Shown here: piece by piece, positions 1-11,000 of the stretch
Numbering within the stretch: position 1 is the stretch's first letter
How the letters are laid out: the number at the start of each line of letters is the position of its first letter
From: CAZWVM01 sp964637705
GTDB taxonomy: Bacteria; UBA8481
DNA length: 12,720 nt
Assembly (NCBI GenBank): GCA_964637705.1
Contig: CAZWVM010000102.1
Span: 1 to 12,720 of the forward strand
Direction: 5' to 3'
Made by a program: the position numbers and the translations under genes
Notes under the pieces: generated by a model
Seen by the model: the letters and a program-made list of their open reading frames with translations, nothing else
Databases searched by the model: none
What the model was told of the DNA's origin: nothing

Positions 1-59
1 TCCTCGTCTTCGACGGCCCCGGCGGGAGGGCGGTGAAGAAGGCGGCGGTGGTGCGGTGA
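1..59 (+). CDS. C-terminal end of an upstream gene (partial), probable secreted protein tail
   Basis: A frame entering from the left edge (codons starting at base 3) reads LVFDGPGGRAVKKAAVVR and stops at TGA 57-59. A short beta strand, a Gly-rich turn, a basic pair and a terminal hydrophobic strand ending in VVR resemble the last strand pair of FlgD-like or secretion-associated C-terminal beta domains, which often close with a K-x-x-V-V-R-like ending. Only 18 residues are visible, so the family and function of the whole protein cannot be known. The reading frame choice rests on this pattern and on the stop falling just before an AT-richer gap. If correct, three consecutive genes encode exported proteins. 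Confidence 0.5.
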   Translation, partial: LVFDGPGGRAVKKAAVVR

Positions 60-154
60 GGGTTTCACATGGATACACAGGATGGACATGATCCGCTAAC
101 CGAGAAGAGGACTCCGCATCCGTGATCAAATGTCATTCATCCCCTAGAAAACAT

Positions 155-184
155 CGTGTTAGCATCATGCCTCCATGATATAAT
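155..184 (+). promoter_or_regulatory. Extended -10 promoter, predicted to give a leaderless mRNA
   Basis: TGATATAAT at 176-184 is a perfect extended -10 element (TGn followed by TATAAT at 179-184). The matching -35 region is weak (GTGTTA at 156-161, three of six consensus bases with a 17-base spacer), which is normal for extended -10 promoters. Only eight bases separate the -10 box from the ATG at 193. Initiation at the usual distance would fall at about 191-193, so the transcript would have essentially no 5' leader. There is no Shine-Dalgarno sequence before the ATG, which agrees with leaderless translation. The promoter sits in a locally AT-rich stretch in otherwise GC-rich DNA. Confidence 0.6.
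164..179. promoter_or_regulatory. Perfect 6-base inverted repeat next to the -10 box, candidate operator
   Basis: ATCATG (164-169), spacer CCTC (170-173) and CATGAT (174-179) form an exact inverted repeat. The right arm contains the TGA of the extended -10 element and shares the first T of TATAAT, so a protein bound here would compete with RNA polymerase. A further CATGAT lies at 87-92. The arms are short and could occur by chance; no regulator gene is visible nearby. Confidence 0.35.
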
Positions 185-192
185 TTCCGGCG

Positions 193-2073
193 ATGAGGGG
201 TAGTTCACGAACGATCGTCTATCCGTTTCTAGCCGTGGGCGTTATCGTCTGCCTCACGGTGATCCACGCCCTGGCGCCGGCCCCTGAAATCCTCTTTTCG
301 AGCGACTCGTCCACGCTTCTCTTCGAGGACTACGAGGGGACGACGCGGTCCGACACGCGCTCGGCCTCGGCGCTTTTCGCCGCCGGCTACCTGGGCGGGC
401 AGGCCCTGCATCTCTCCGACACGAGCGCCTTCTGCGAGTATGCCGACACGTGGTGGAACGTGAACGCGCAGAACTTCCAGGAGTCGGGCACGATCGAGTG
501 CTACTTCCGGCCCGACACATTCCTATGGAGCGCGAACCGCGGTTATGGATTGCTCCTCCATATGTTCGAGCGTCCGACGATCCCGGCCGTCACCGGATAC
601 CCGGCCTTCGGCGTCTTCCAGGGCGGAGATCTCTCCTGGGGAATTTCCTACAATTCCGGAAGCCAGCAGGACTACCACGCGACTCCCTTCGTCGGGGAGG
701 CGCCCCTCTATCCCGGCCAGTGGTATCACGTGGCGGCGACGTGGGGTGCAAGCACGCTGAAGATGTTCATCAACGGGATCGAGGCCGGATCCTTCGCCGG
801 GGACACGGAGATGTGGGTTCGGAAGGAACGTTTCCAGGTCGGCGCTCCCGGCACGGTCGGCGGCTCGAAGGGCTGGGCGGCGCGCGGCCGCATCGATCGG
901 CTCCGCATCAGCTCGCGCACCCGCTCCGCCGCCGAGTTTCCCTCGGCGCTCGACGTGCGCATCGACACTCCGAACGCCTCTTCGGGCTCCCTGGCCAGGC
1001 CCTTCGTCGTTCAGTATCGCGCCTATGCGACGGAAACCCGGCCGCGCGTGGTGGATCTCTACGCCGAAACGACGGGTGTCTCCTTCGGCGGAATCCTTCT
1101 GGCGCGCGATCTGCCGGAGTCGGGGACGGCGCTCGTGGGAGCCGGGTTGCTCGACACCGACTACTATCTCTATGCCGTGGCGCGAGCGGGTGGCGATTCG
1201 GCCTTTCACCGGGCGGGCACCCTCTTCACGATGACTTCGCCGGTCGGGTATGCCGCCGTGGTCGACCCGGCGGAGACGACGGCGACCGTCGGCGCCGCCG
1301 TGTCGACGGTCGAATCCTTCACGATCGTGCTGTTGAACAACGGAGGAACGACCGCCGCGCCGCTTCGCACCTACGCCGACTCGAGCGGGAGAAACGCCAA
1401 CTACTCGATCGCGGTGCCGCTAGCCGAGAGCGGGCCGCGCGGCGACACGGTCGCCGTCAAGATCTGGACGCGCGAGACGCAGGCCGGAATCGCCGTCGCC
1501 GTGAGGCGTGACACGGGGAGCCTTTGGGGTTCGAGGCTTCCGAGCGGAGTCGGCGATGATGCCATCGGCCGACGCGCCCTGGGAAACACGGCGATCCTGT
1601 TGGAGTTCCTCCGCCCCGACGGCACGATGATCGGCGACTCGCGCACCACCTCGCAGGTGGGCGACTCCTTCGCCTTCACCCTGGAATACCGATTGTCGGA
1701 GACGACGGCGGGGCTTTTCGGGAGAATGGGTTTCGACACCGCGCCCGGCTCCCGCGCCTTCCGGTTCTACTTCGCCGACACGTATGGCGCGGCCTGGACG
1801 GAGGACACGACCTGCACGGTGACGGTCGGTGCGGGATCGGACGGCGTCACGATCGTGACGATCGCGGGCCTGACCCGGGATCTGCCCGGGGGCCTGGGGG
1901 GCATCGGCCCCCAGTCGATCCTGATCTCGTCCCAGGAAAGCCATGAAGCCTGCATCCTCTCGGAGTGGGGCGTACCCCGTCGCGTTCTGGTTTTTCTGCG
2001 ATTCCTGCGTGAAAAATTGCTCACAAGCAGAGCGGGGCGAATCCTCGTTCTCCTATACTATTTACTGGGATGA
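193..2073 (+). CDS. Secreted LamG-domain protein with CFI-box-like C-terminus
   Basis: A 626-residue protein with no enzymatic motif. Residues 1-28 are a signal peptide (basic start, hydrophobic core from about 12 to 28, Ala-rich end). Residues about 43-250 are a LamG/concanavalin A-like jelly roll. The clearest signature is at 173-201, with YPGQWYHVAATW followed by the strand-turn K-M-F-I-N-G at 190-195, and the closing strand RIDRLRISSRT lies at 233-243. Such domains commonly bind glycans or proteins in a calcium-dependent way. Residues 250-345 resemble an Ig-like beta domain, and 345-575 are further Thr/Asp-rich beta sequence of no recognised family. Residues 587-626 match the CFI-box-CTERM pattern. 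The start is firm: an in-frame TAA lies at 181-183, and no other ATG, GTG or TTG gives a full signal peptide. No Shine-Dalgarno is present. The stop overlaps the next start by ATGA, so it is probably cotranscribed and coupled with the giant gene. Confidence 0.93.
   Translation: MRGSSRTIVYPFLAVGVIVCLTVIHALAPAPEILFSSDSSTLLFEDYEGTTRSDTRSASALFAAGYLGGQALHLSDTSAFCEYADTWWNVNAQNFQESGTIECYFRPDTFLWSANRGYGLLLHMFERPTIPAVTGYPAFGVFQGGDLSWGISYNSGSQQDYHATPFVGEAPLYPGQWYHVAATWGASTLKMFINGIEAGSFAGDTEMWVRKERFQVGAPGTVGGSKGWAARGRIDRLRISSRTRSAAEFPSALDVRIDTPNASSGSLARPFVVQYRAYATETRPRVVDLYAETTGVSFGGILLARDLPESGTALVGAGLLDTDYYLYAVARAGGDSAFHRAGTLFTMTSPVGYAAVVDPAETTATVGAAVSTVESFTIVLLNNGGTTAAPLRTYADSSGRNANYSIAVPLAESGPRGDTVAVKIWTRETQAGIAVAVRRDTGSLWGSRLPSGVGDDAIGRRALGNTAILLEFLRPDGTMIGDSRTTSQVGDSFAFTLEYRLSETTAGLFGRMGFDTAPGSRAFRFYFADTYGAAWTEDTTCTVTVGAGSDGVTIVTIAGLTRDLPGGLGGIGPQSILISSQESHEACILSEWGVPRRVLVFLRFLREKLLTSRAGRILVLLYYLLG
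1951..2073 (+). other. Divergent CFI-box-like C-terminal domain of the LamG protein
   Basis: Residues 587-626 start at Cys587 and keep the spacing of the CFI-box-CTERM family as I recall it (Cys-Phe-Ile-Ala-Thr-Ala-Ala-Tyr-Gly, then V-x-x-L-R-x-F-R, L-L, G-R, V and a Tyr-Tyr pair). Here Cys587, Gly593, Pro595, Val598, Leu602-Arg603-Phe604, Arg606, Leu609-Leu610, Gly615-Arg616, Val619 and Tyr622-Tyr623 agree. The Ala-Thr-Ala-Ala-Tyr core is replaced by Ser-Glu-Trp. The protein stops three residues after the Tyr-Tyr pair, where family members usually continue with a Ser-Pro segment. The role of this domain is not established; it is found at the C-termini of exported proteins. Confidence 0.6.
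2070..2073 (+). other. ATGA stop-start overlap (translational coupling)
   Basis: The TGA of the LamG gene (2071-2073) overlaps the ATG of the giant gene (2070-2072). No Shine-Dalgarno lies upstream of this ATG; the preceding bases encode Leu-Leu-Tyr-Tyr-Leu-Leu-Gly of the LamG protein. Termination-reinitiation by the ribosome that has just read the first gene is the simplest way to translate the second, and would tie the amounts of the two proteins together. Confidence 0.75.
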
Positions 2074-5000
2074 AAGGCATCGGATTGAAGTCGAGCCCGG
2101 ACGGCGAGAGTCGTCTCTCACTCAAGCCCTCTCTCGTCTGCGTCGCCATGCTCCTCGTAGTCCTGTTCACCGGCTACTCCCTCGCCGCGGTCTCGGACCG
2201 CACGATCACGTCCGTCACGCTGAGTCCCGACGGAACATTCGACAACCAGCTGGTCGCGGCCGGCAGCGATTCCGGCACCTACATCCGCCTGTATATCTCG
2301 GGCGGAGGACCGGCCGCGAACAACCCGGACCAGGAGGGCGGGTATCGACTGGAGGTCTATGACGACGCCACGGATCAGCTGGTGCGGCGCGTGGCCTCCA
2401 ACGAGATCAGTGCCTCTCCGACCGGTCCCGATCGTTTCAACGGGCAGGGCGACACGACGGTCTCGGACACTCTCCCCTACGGCGCCTACACGCTGAGGGC
2501 GCACTCGTCGATCCGGAACCCGGAGATCGCCGCGACGATCGAGGGCACGGGGATCACGATCGACCGTCCGGGCGACATGCACGTGTCCCAGGGCGGAGTT
2601 CTCTCCTGGATGAACACGGGCGTTTCGCTCACCTTCTGCCAGATCTCGCTGGGGGATCCGAACGTGGAGGCTCCGACCTTCCTGCGCCTGGTGGACCTGC
2701 CCGCGGGTTTCGCGCAGACGAACACGGACAACAGCTTCGGCATCACGATGAATTCGAAGAACGAGGTCTTCGTCTCGGGGAACCCGGTCGGCGGCTGCCG
2801 GATCGCCAAGTATGTCGTGGCGACCGAGACCTGGGCGACGACGACCTGGGCGACGGAGGCGACGACGACCAGCAACGACGACGAGTGGGCGGGGCTCTCC
2901 GTGGACGACAACGACTCGATCTACATGGCCACCGGCGAGAACTACCTGGGCGGCACGGGCGGCGACAACGGGGCCAATCCGGTCCGCGGGATCGTCAAGT
3001 TCCGGGACAACGGCCTGACGGGGACGCAGGTCGACATCGTGGACGTCGGCAACCCGTCCGACTTCTACGACCTGGCCGTCAACCCCAAGGGTCAGACCTC
3101 GCGGTTGGATTCATGGGTCTACCTCTATCGCGCGGACAACGGCAACACGCGGCGTCACTTCAACCAGCCGATCAACAGGACCTGCGGAACCCCCTACATC
3201 AACATCGGGGTCGGACAGCGCGGCGGCGTCTGGGCGACGCGGGCGCCGAACGTCTACGTGGCGCGCTCGAACGCGGACCAGTTCGGCAAGTATCCGGGCA
3301 ACGGCGGACCGTGCGCGGCCGTCGCCGCGACCTACGTCGTCTCGTCGGTGAACGGCGGGGCCCTGGAGAGCGCGAACAGCATCTGCGTCTGGGACAAGAC
3401 GACGACGGCGGAGACCTTCGTGATGGCCGCCAGCGGCGTGATCAACCAGATCGCCATCTACAAGGAAGGCGACACGGGCGGCAGCGCCTCCTTCGTCCGC
3501 CTGATCGAGAACGACGCGAACAACCTGGTGGTGCCGAACGGACTGGCCCTGGACAAGGACTCGAACCTCTACGTCCTGAACCAGGGATCGCGCTCGGTGA
3601 AGAAGTACACCACGGACGGCGTTTTCACGCAGATGACGGAGAGCGAGAACGGGCAGTGGATCCAGGGCCTGCGAGGCATCGACGAGACGCCGAACCTGAC
3701 CGACACGACCGCGCTGATGGTCCCGGGCGGCATCGCGGTGGACGGCGTCGACAGCATCTACATCGTCGACCAGAACTCGGCGACGGCTCCGACGCGCATG
3801 ACGATCAAGTCCTTCACCACCAACGGGCGCGCCTCGGACACGATCTTCCGCGACCTGGACGGGATGGGATGGGCCGGCGGATCCTCGCCGTTGAACGAGC
3901 CCTGCCTGATGGCGCGATGGCTGGCGGGCTCGCTCTACGTCGTGACCACCGACGATTGCGCCCGGGTCATGCGCTTCGGCGCGGACGGGGCCCTGCTGGG
4001 TCACCTCGGAAACGCCGCGGCCGGGGCCGACGCGGCGGAGGGCAACACGGCCAACGACGTCCTCGCGATCACGGCCGGCCCCTACTACGACGGATCGGGC
4101 GGCCGCTTCTTCCCGCAGGCGATCTACGTCTACATGTCGAACGGCCGTTTCGAGGTCTGGCGGACGGACTTTTCGGGCGGCGCGCTGGCCACGAACGTGA
4201 ACCCGCAGACCGTGACGAGCACCTCGCCGACGGCGGGGACGCCGCAGGCCTTCGCGGTGGACGAATACGGCGAGATCTACGTGATGAACAACGGCACCTC
4301 GGGCGGCAACTACTACTTCCGCAAGTGGAACGCGGCCCAACCGGGGACGCAATTCGGAAGCAACGCCCACCTGGAGGCGGCCTACGGCCAGGGCGGCGCC
4401 TCGACGCAGTTCAACAATCCGACGGAGGCGATCTGGGCCGACGGCAAGGGAGAATTCACGAAGAACGCCGCCACGGGGCGATACGAGCAGTATCTCTGGG
4501 TCTGCGACCAGGGCAACAACCGGGTCCACAAGGTGCGCGTGGACTGGAACGACATGCAGCAACAGCCGCTCATCATCACGCCGAGCCAGGACACGCCCAT
4601 CGTCTTCTCCATCAGCCTTGCCGGCGATTCCGTGGCATTGATCGGCGGAAACTACTTCACCTCCACGGGGCGATGCACCGTGCAGATCAATTTCAACAAG
4701 GTCATGGCCGTCGGCACGCCCGACACGACGATCGTCCAGTACAAGCCGAACGCGGGCGCATTCACCAACTTCTCGAAGTACGGCTATTCCGGCGCCGCCT
4801 GGACGGGCACGACGGTCATCACGCCTTCGATGACGGACGGCGAGGCCGTGGTGCGGGTGGAGAACGCCTACGACAACGACGGGACGCTCCGGTATATCGA
4901 CCCGAACCCGGACCAGTCCGACTTCGACGTCGCCGACCTCTTCAAGCCGTTCTTCATCGACCAGACCCCTCCCGGGTTCACCGTCTCGACCCCGCCGCCG

Positions 5001-8000
5001 GGCGGGGCGGCGACGACGCTGACCTACTACACGGTGGAGGGGCAGGTGACATCCGAAGCCACGGGCCTGGACGCGACGGTGATCATCACGAACTGGACGG
5101 ACTCGCTGGCGGGCTTCAAGTTCGACGAGCGCACGGTCTATGCGAACGCGGCGACGGGAGCCTTCTCGGCGAACCTGAACCTGCGGGGTCCGCCGCCGGC
5201 GAGCAACTGGATCGAGGTCCTCGTGGTGGACCGGCTGGGCAACCGTACTCTGCTCTCGCCGCGGCGGCAGGTCGAGCGGCAGAAGCAGGTCGGAAACGCC
5301 TACATCGACCCCTCGACGCCCATCCAGGTCAACGGGCTCCGGCGCTACGAGATGCGCTACACGGCGGCGCAGGAACTCTCGAACGACACGCTGAGGTTCA
5401 CGATCCCCGCCTCGTGGTCGGCGCCCCAGAAAGCGACGCCCCTGACCAACGGCTACGTGACCGTCTCGACGCTCGGCTCCTACACGGACTCGGTCTTCGC
5501 GGGCCAGGTTCTCACGATCCAGGGCTGCACGCTCTCCCTGGGGCAGAGCCTCTCGGTCTGGTACGGCGACTCCACGATCTCCCCGGCGGGCGCGGCGAAG
5601 GCCGACCTGAACGCGCCGCTGGACGATCCTTCGAACACGTTCGGCGCCGAGCTGATGGTGACGGGCGAGACCCAGTTCTCCGCGGTCTCGCCGCCCGCGG
5701 GCCGTTCGCTCACGGTGCCGCTCGTCGATTCGGCGATGGGCGTGAGGATGCAGGATACGGGCCCGGGTTCGACCTTCGTCGAGATTCCGAAGGGCGACGA
5801 GACGAAGGTGCTGACCCTGCGTTTCGGCAACACGAACCTGGGGAACCACACGAACCGGCTGACGCAGATCGTCCTCCTGGCCGAATCGGAGACGGGCGCG
5901 CTCCTGTCGTGGCAGGGCGTGGCTTCGCGGGTCGTGGCGAAGAACACCTCGGAGCTGATCACCTTCGCGGACGTGACGACGATCCCGAACGCGACGGCCC
6001 TGACGATCACGCCGGCCGGCTTCACCGTGGGGCAGGGCGCGACGCGCAACCTCGAATTCTGGGTGACGATGTCACCGGTGGCTTCGGCGGACACGGTCCG
6101 GTTCTACTTCTCGGGACCGTCGGCCTTCACGGCGGTCGACGACGTCAGCGGCAAGACGATCTCGGTCCTGGAGGACGGGATCGGCGTGACGAACCGCAAG
6201 ACGGGCTTCTACGACATCATCGGGCTTTTGGCGGCTGACACCCTCTCGATCGGGGCGGACACCGTTTTCGCGCCGGTCGAGGTGGGGGCGGGGCAGGTGG
6301 AGGTGATCCTGGCCGACCTCTCGCTCGTCAACTCGCCGCCGGGTCCCGACTCGCCGGTGAACGCTTTGCGCGTCGATCGCGTCGTACTCTCGACCCGGAA
6401 GGCCGACGGCACGTCGTTGACGCCCTCCCACGTCTTCTCGGCGGTGCGCGTCCGCGACGTCATCACGGGCACGACGTATGGAGGCCTGGACACCCCGTCG
6501 ATTCCGAACAGCGGCGACACGATCCCCGTCATCCTGTCGGGACTCAACATCGCCTCCGGCCAGACGATCACGGCCCGCGTATCGGCCAACATCGTGACGG
6601 AGACGGTCTCGACGTCCCAGTTTCGCCTGAGGGTCAACGACACCGCAGCCTTCACGGCGGTCGACCGCGTGACGCAGAGGAACGCCGGGGCGAGGGACGA
6701 CCCGAACCGACTGGAGGTGATCCCGTTCCAGACGGACACGATCACGATCATGAAGCGGCCGCGGGTGACGATCACGTCCGTGGAACTCCTGCGAACGGAC
6801 TCGACGCCGGTGGACGGCGAACACGGGGGGCAACTGGAGAACGGCGAGCCCTTCCTCGTGGCCGTCCGGCTCTCGGTCGCCTCGGGCGGCAGCCCCCTGC
6901 GCGTCATCCCCTCCGACACCGACCTCTCCTTCTGGATCGCGGGCGTGAACCGGACCTCGCAGTTCACGATCGGGGCTCCCGCGGCGAAGACGATCGCCGC
7001 GGGAGCGAACGACACTTTCATCTTCACCACGGTCCAGAACCTCGGTTCCGACACCGGCGCCCTCACCGCCATGATCTCCGACACCGGCGCGGACACACGA
7101 CCGCGCCTCTTCGACAACCACGACTACATCGAACCGTTCAAGCTCCGTGCCGATCTCCTCCTGCCCGTGCCGGTGGACACGGCCCGCGTCTACTCGACGG
7201 CGCTCGTTCCGACCGTGTTGACGCTGGACACGACGTATGCCACGCCGGGCGAGACGGCCGTGCCGGTGCTCTTCTTCCGGCTCCTGAACAACCGGGCCAC
7301 GGCGCGCACGATCGACTCGATCGTCATCCAAGGCCTCTCAGCGGGCGCCGCCGTGACGCAGGCGCGCCTGTATCACGACAACCGAAACGGGGTTCTCAAC
7401 CCCTCGTCGGACACCCTCTGCGGCACGGCGACGCTGTCTCCCACGGAAACGGGCCTCTTCATCCTCGCGCCGGAGGTGACGATCGGGGCGTACCCGGTCT
7501 CGGAGACCTTCTTCGTGGCCTTCGACTTCGCGACGGCCCAGACGGACGACGACACCTTCGACTGCTCGATCCCGGCATCCGGAATCCGCGTGCACACGGA
7601 GACGGCCTTGCCCGCCTACCTTTTGAATTCACCGGGAGAGGGTCGCGTGGAGGTCGTGGCGAACCGGGCGATCTTCACGCCCGACACCCAGGTGGTGACG
7701 GTCGGTTCCGCCACGAACGTGACGGTGCAGGCCGTCGACTCCCATGCCAACGTGGACCGCGTGAGGAACGCGGAGACGACGACCCAGGGCTACAACCTCC
7801 AAGTCCAGGTCGCCTTCCGCGCCGCCGATTCCTTCACGGACACGACTCATTCGATTCTATCGACCCCGGGGATGACGGGCGTCATCTATTCCCAGGATAC
7901 GACCGTGGTGAACGGATTCCTCTCGAACGGCGAGGGGCAGTTGACGGTCATAAACGTCGAAGCGGAGACGACCTACTTCACGCTCGCCTCGGTGCTCATC

Positions 8001-11000
8001 GACTCCACGGCGCAGATCCAGTTTGCGAACACGATCAACGTCTCGGTCATGAACCTCCTCGTCACCGACTCGGCCAGTCCCGACTCGCGGGGGTTCTGCA
8101 TCCTCGCCGTGCAGGTGAACAACCAGTCGGGCGCGCCGCACCAGGTGACGACGATCGGGGTGCGTTCGCTGAACGCGAGGGACACGGACGTATCCCGGGT
8201 GCTCCTCTTCCGAGACGTGAACGCAAACCGGAACATCGACTCGGGCATCGACGAGTACATCGCGGACGCCGCCTTCGCGGCCGGCGCGGCCAGCTTCAAC
8301 TTCCTGACGATCAACGTGGCGGACGTGGATTCCGAGGTTCTCCTCGTCGGCTACGACATGGGCACGGCGGTGACGGACGAGGATCTGCTGGATGCCCGAA
8401 TGGACACGTGCTACCTCGACGGCGGCGCCTTCAACCTCATCTCCACACCCCTGAATTCCACGCCCAACCGCCGCGCCGACGTGCGCGCGAACCGCCTGAC
8501 CCTCTCTCCGACGTCCAACACGACGGCCACAGGCTCGAACCTCTCGGTCTCGGTATCGGCCGTGGACGCCTACGGCAACCGCGACGTGGGATACTCGGGC
8601 GGCACGGGCATCACGTGGGACCTCACCGGTGCGGCGAGTTTCGTCGCGACGACCCTGGCCTCGGAAGACATCGACCCCCTGCCGGACCCGCCCTTCGACA
8701 ACACGCAGGTGAAGGGCAATCTCGTCGCGGGGCAGGCGACGCTCACCTTCACCGACGCGGTGGCCGAGACGACGGTTCTCTCGGTCCTGGCCGCGCCCGG
8801 CCTCTCGGGGACGCACGACACGGGCACCTATCTCTTCGGGCAGTATTTCACCGTGACTGCGCTCCCGCTCTCGACCCGGTTCGCCGACCCCGGCGACACC
8901 GACCGGGTGCTCCTGGCCTTCCGCATCTCCGCCAACGGCGCCAGCGACTCGATCTGGAAGATCGTCGTCGATTACGTCGGCACGGACACGCGGGACCTGA
9001 CGAACGTCCGGCTATACAAGGACGCGGACGCGAACGAGGTCTATTCGTCGGCAGACGCGCTCTTCGCGCCCGTCGGAACCTTCACACCGGGCGAGACGGT
9101 GACATTCCAGTCGACAAACGCGGGCGAAACGGTCTTCATCCCGAACGGAACCTCGCGGGCCTTCTTCCTCGTCGCAAACCTTCCGCTGACGGCCATCGGG
9201 GGCGACACGCTGGACCTTCAGCTCGAGGCCTCGTCGATTTCCACTTACGTCGGCTACACCGGCATCCCGGCCGGCGTGCGAAACTCGACGGGGAACGAGA
9301 CGGTGGCGAAGGTCCCGGACACGCTGGCCGTGGGCGCTCAAGCCTCGGCGAACCGGAACGCCTCGGAGGACCAGACGGAGATCATCCCGATGCGCTTGAG
9401 GTTCTCCTCGCCGGGCGTGGCGGACCGGAAGTTCTACATCGAGAGACTCTGCCTGCGCGTGGAGGGACTCACAGGCGGACGCGTCCCGTCGGATGTGATC
9501 GCGGCGGCGTCGCTCAGGAACGACGCGACGCTCGCCGCCTACGCGACGAAGGCGAGCGTGGAATCGTCGGGGGACTCGCTCGTCTTCACGATCCCCTTCG
9601 ACTCGGGCTCTCCCCTTTCCGTCGGCGGGCTGACGCCCGAGACCGTGACGGTCCAGGTGGTCCTGCAGATCGCCTCGTCGGTGACTCACAACGACACGTT
9701 CCGGCTGGTCGTGGTGGCGCTGGACTCGGCCTGGGTCCAGGCCTTCGACCATCCCCAGGCGACCCTCTCCCCCTCGAAACAGAAGAACCGGGTCGTCGTG
9801 CTTTCCCCCTCCACGCTTCCCCTGCTGTCGGGCGTGGTGACGGTTCAGAAGAAGGCGCAGGTGACGCAGTACGCGGTCCGCATCACAGATCCGTCCGACG
9901 TGGACATCGGGCAGGTGACGTCGGGCGAGCAGTTCCGCGTGCACGTGGGCCTCTCGGCCGCGGCCGGACGCGCCGGGGCGATGGTGCGGTCGGCGGACAC
10001 GGACCTCGTCTTCAAGCGCGCGAACGGGGCGGTGGACATCACGTCGGAGTTCACGGTTCTCTCGCGCTCGCACACGGTGCTCACCGACATCGCGGCCGGC
10101 GCGGTCGACACGGTGACGTATGACGTCGTGCAGGGAGCGCCCTTCTCGGGTTCGGGCGAAACCCTGGTCGTCAACAACTACCTGGCATCCGACACGGGGC
10201 CGTATCTCATCGACAAGAACTCGCAGGCGGACGCACTGAAGCTGAGGGTCTATTGCGTGGAGGACGCGCAGTCCACCGACGCCGTCCGGATCGATTCCTC
10301 CTACGCCAACGCCTCCGCGCCCTCGATCCCCGATCTCCTCCTCTACCCCGACTCGCGCGCGGCACGGATCGGGACCATCCGCATCCTCGACGGCTCCACC
10401 CGCGACACGCTCATCACGGTCGTCTTCCGGCTCGCAACGCCCGCGGCCGCCTCGATGATCAAGTCGGTCTGGGTCGGTCTGGACTCCAACGCGAACGGCT
10501 ATTACGAGACGGGCGTCGATCCGCAGTTCGGGGCGGTCTCGAACTTCAAGACGTCCGACACGGTCACCTTCAACGGCAGTTTCCCGATGTACGGGAGCGG
10601 CGACACCGTGGAGATCTTCCTCCTGGCGAACATGGAGACCTCCCCGATCACGGACTCGACGCTCGTGAAGGTCGAGATGCCCGTCAACGGGCTGGGGTTC
10701 TGGAACCAGGACTCGATCCCGAAGTCCCAGATCGCGAACACGGCCTACCACCGGACGCGCGTGGTGGCGACGAGACTCGAGGTCTCGCCGAACGTTCAGA
10801 CGGTTTCGGCCGGCTCGGTCGCGGCGTTCACGATCCGCGCCGAGGATACGTGGGGCAATCTCAACGTCATCACGACGAATTACGCGACCGTCACGACCAA
10901 CTGCCAGATCCACGACACATGGACTTTGCTCTCGGACCGTTCGGCGCGGTGGACGGTGACGACCTTCACGAACCAGAACCCGGCGGCCCTGCCCTCGGCG

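Noticed and set aside
60..160. Rho-independent terminator for the upstream gene
   Set aside because: Only a four-base stem (GGAT 80-83 with ATCC 91-94) is present and there is no run of T after it. The gap otherwise shows just imperfect ATGGA/GGAT repeats of no clear meaning.
2054..2059. TATACT as a -10 box for a separate promoter of the giant gene
   Set aside because: It is made by the Leu-Tyr-Tyr codons of the CFI-box tail, and no -35 lies at a workable distance (the nearest TTG-like hexamer, at 2017-2022, is 31 bases away).
1920..2073. Frameshift at the 3' end of the LamG gene, suspected because the last 40 residues turn suddenly basic and hydrophobic
   Set aside because: The tail aligns well with the CFI-box C-terminal pattern (Leu-Arg-Phe, Leu-Leu, Gly-Arg, Tyr-Tyr), and the stop forms a clean ATGA overlap with the next gene, so a frameshift is not needed.
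3111..5849. Antisense open frame of about 900 residues, plus others at 9012-10913 and 11058-12641
   Set aside because: Arg/Asp/Val-rich translations with no hydrophobic pattern or motif, all opposite clearly domain-bearing sense sequence. They stay open because GC-ending codons in the sense strand remove stops from this antisense frame.
2885..6238. Very long open frame in another + phase, encoding an Arg/Gly/His-rich protein of over 1,100 residues
   Set aside because: It lies inside the real giant gene, has no signal or domain, and its Arg/Gly/Asp-rich low-complexity text is what third-position GC bias produces in a shifted frame. The same applies to the + phase frames at 8408-10123 and 10253-12646.
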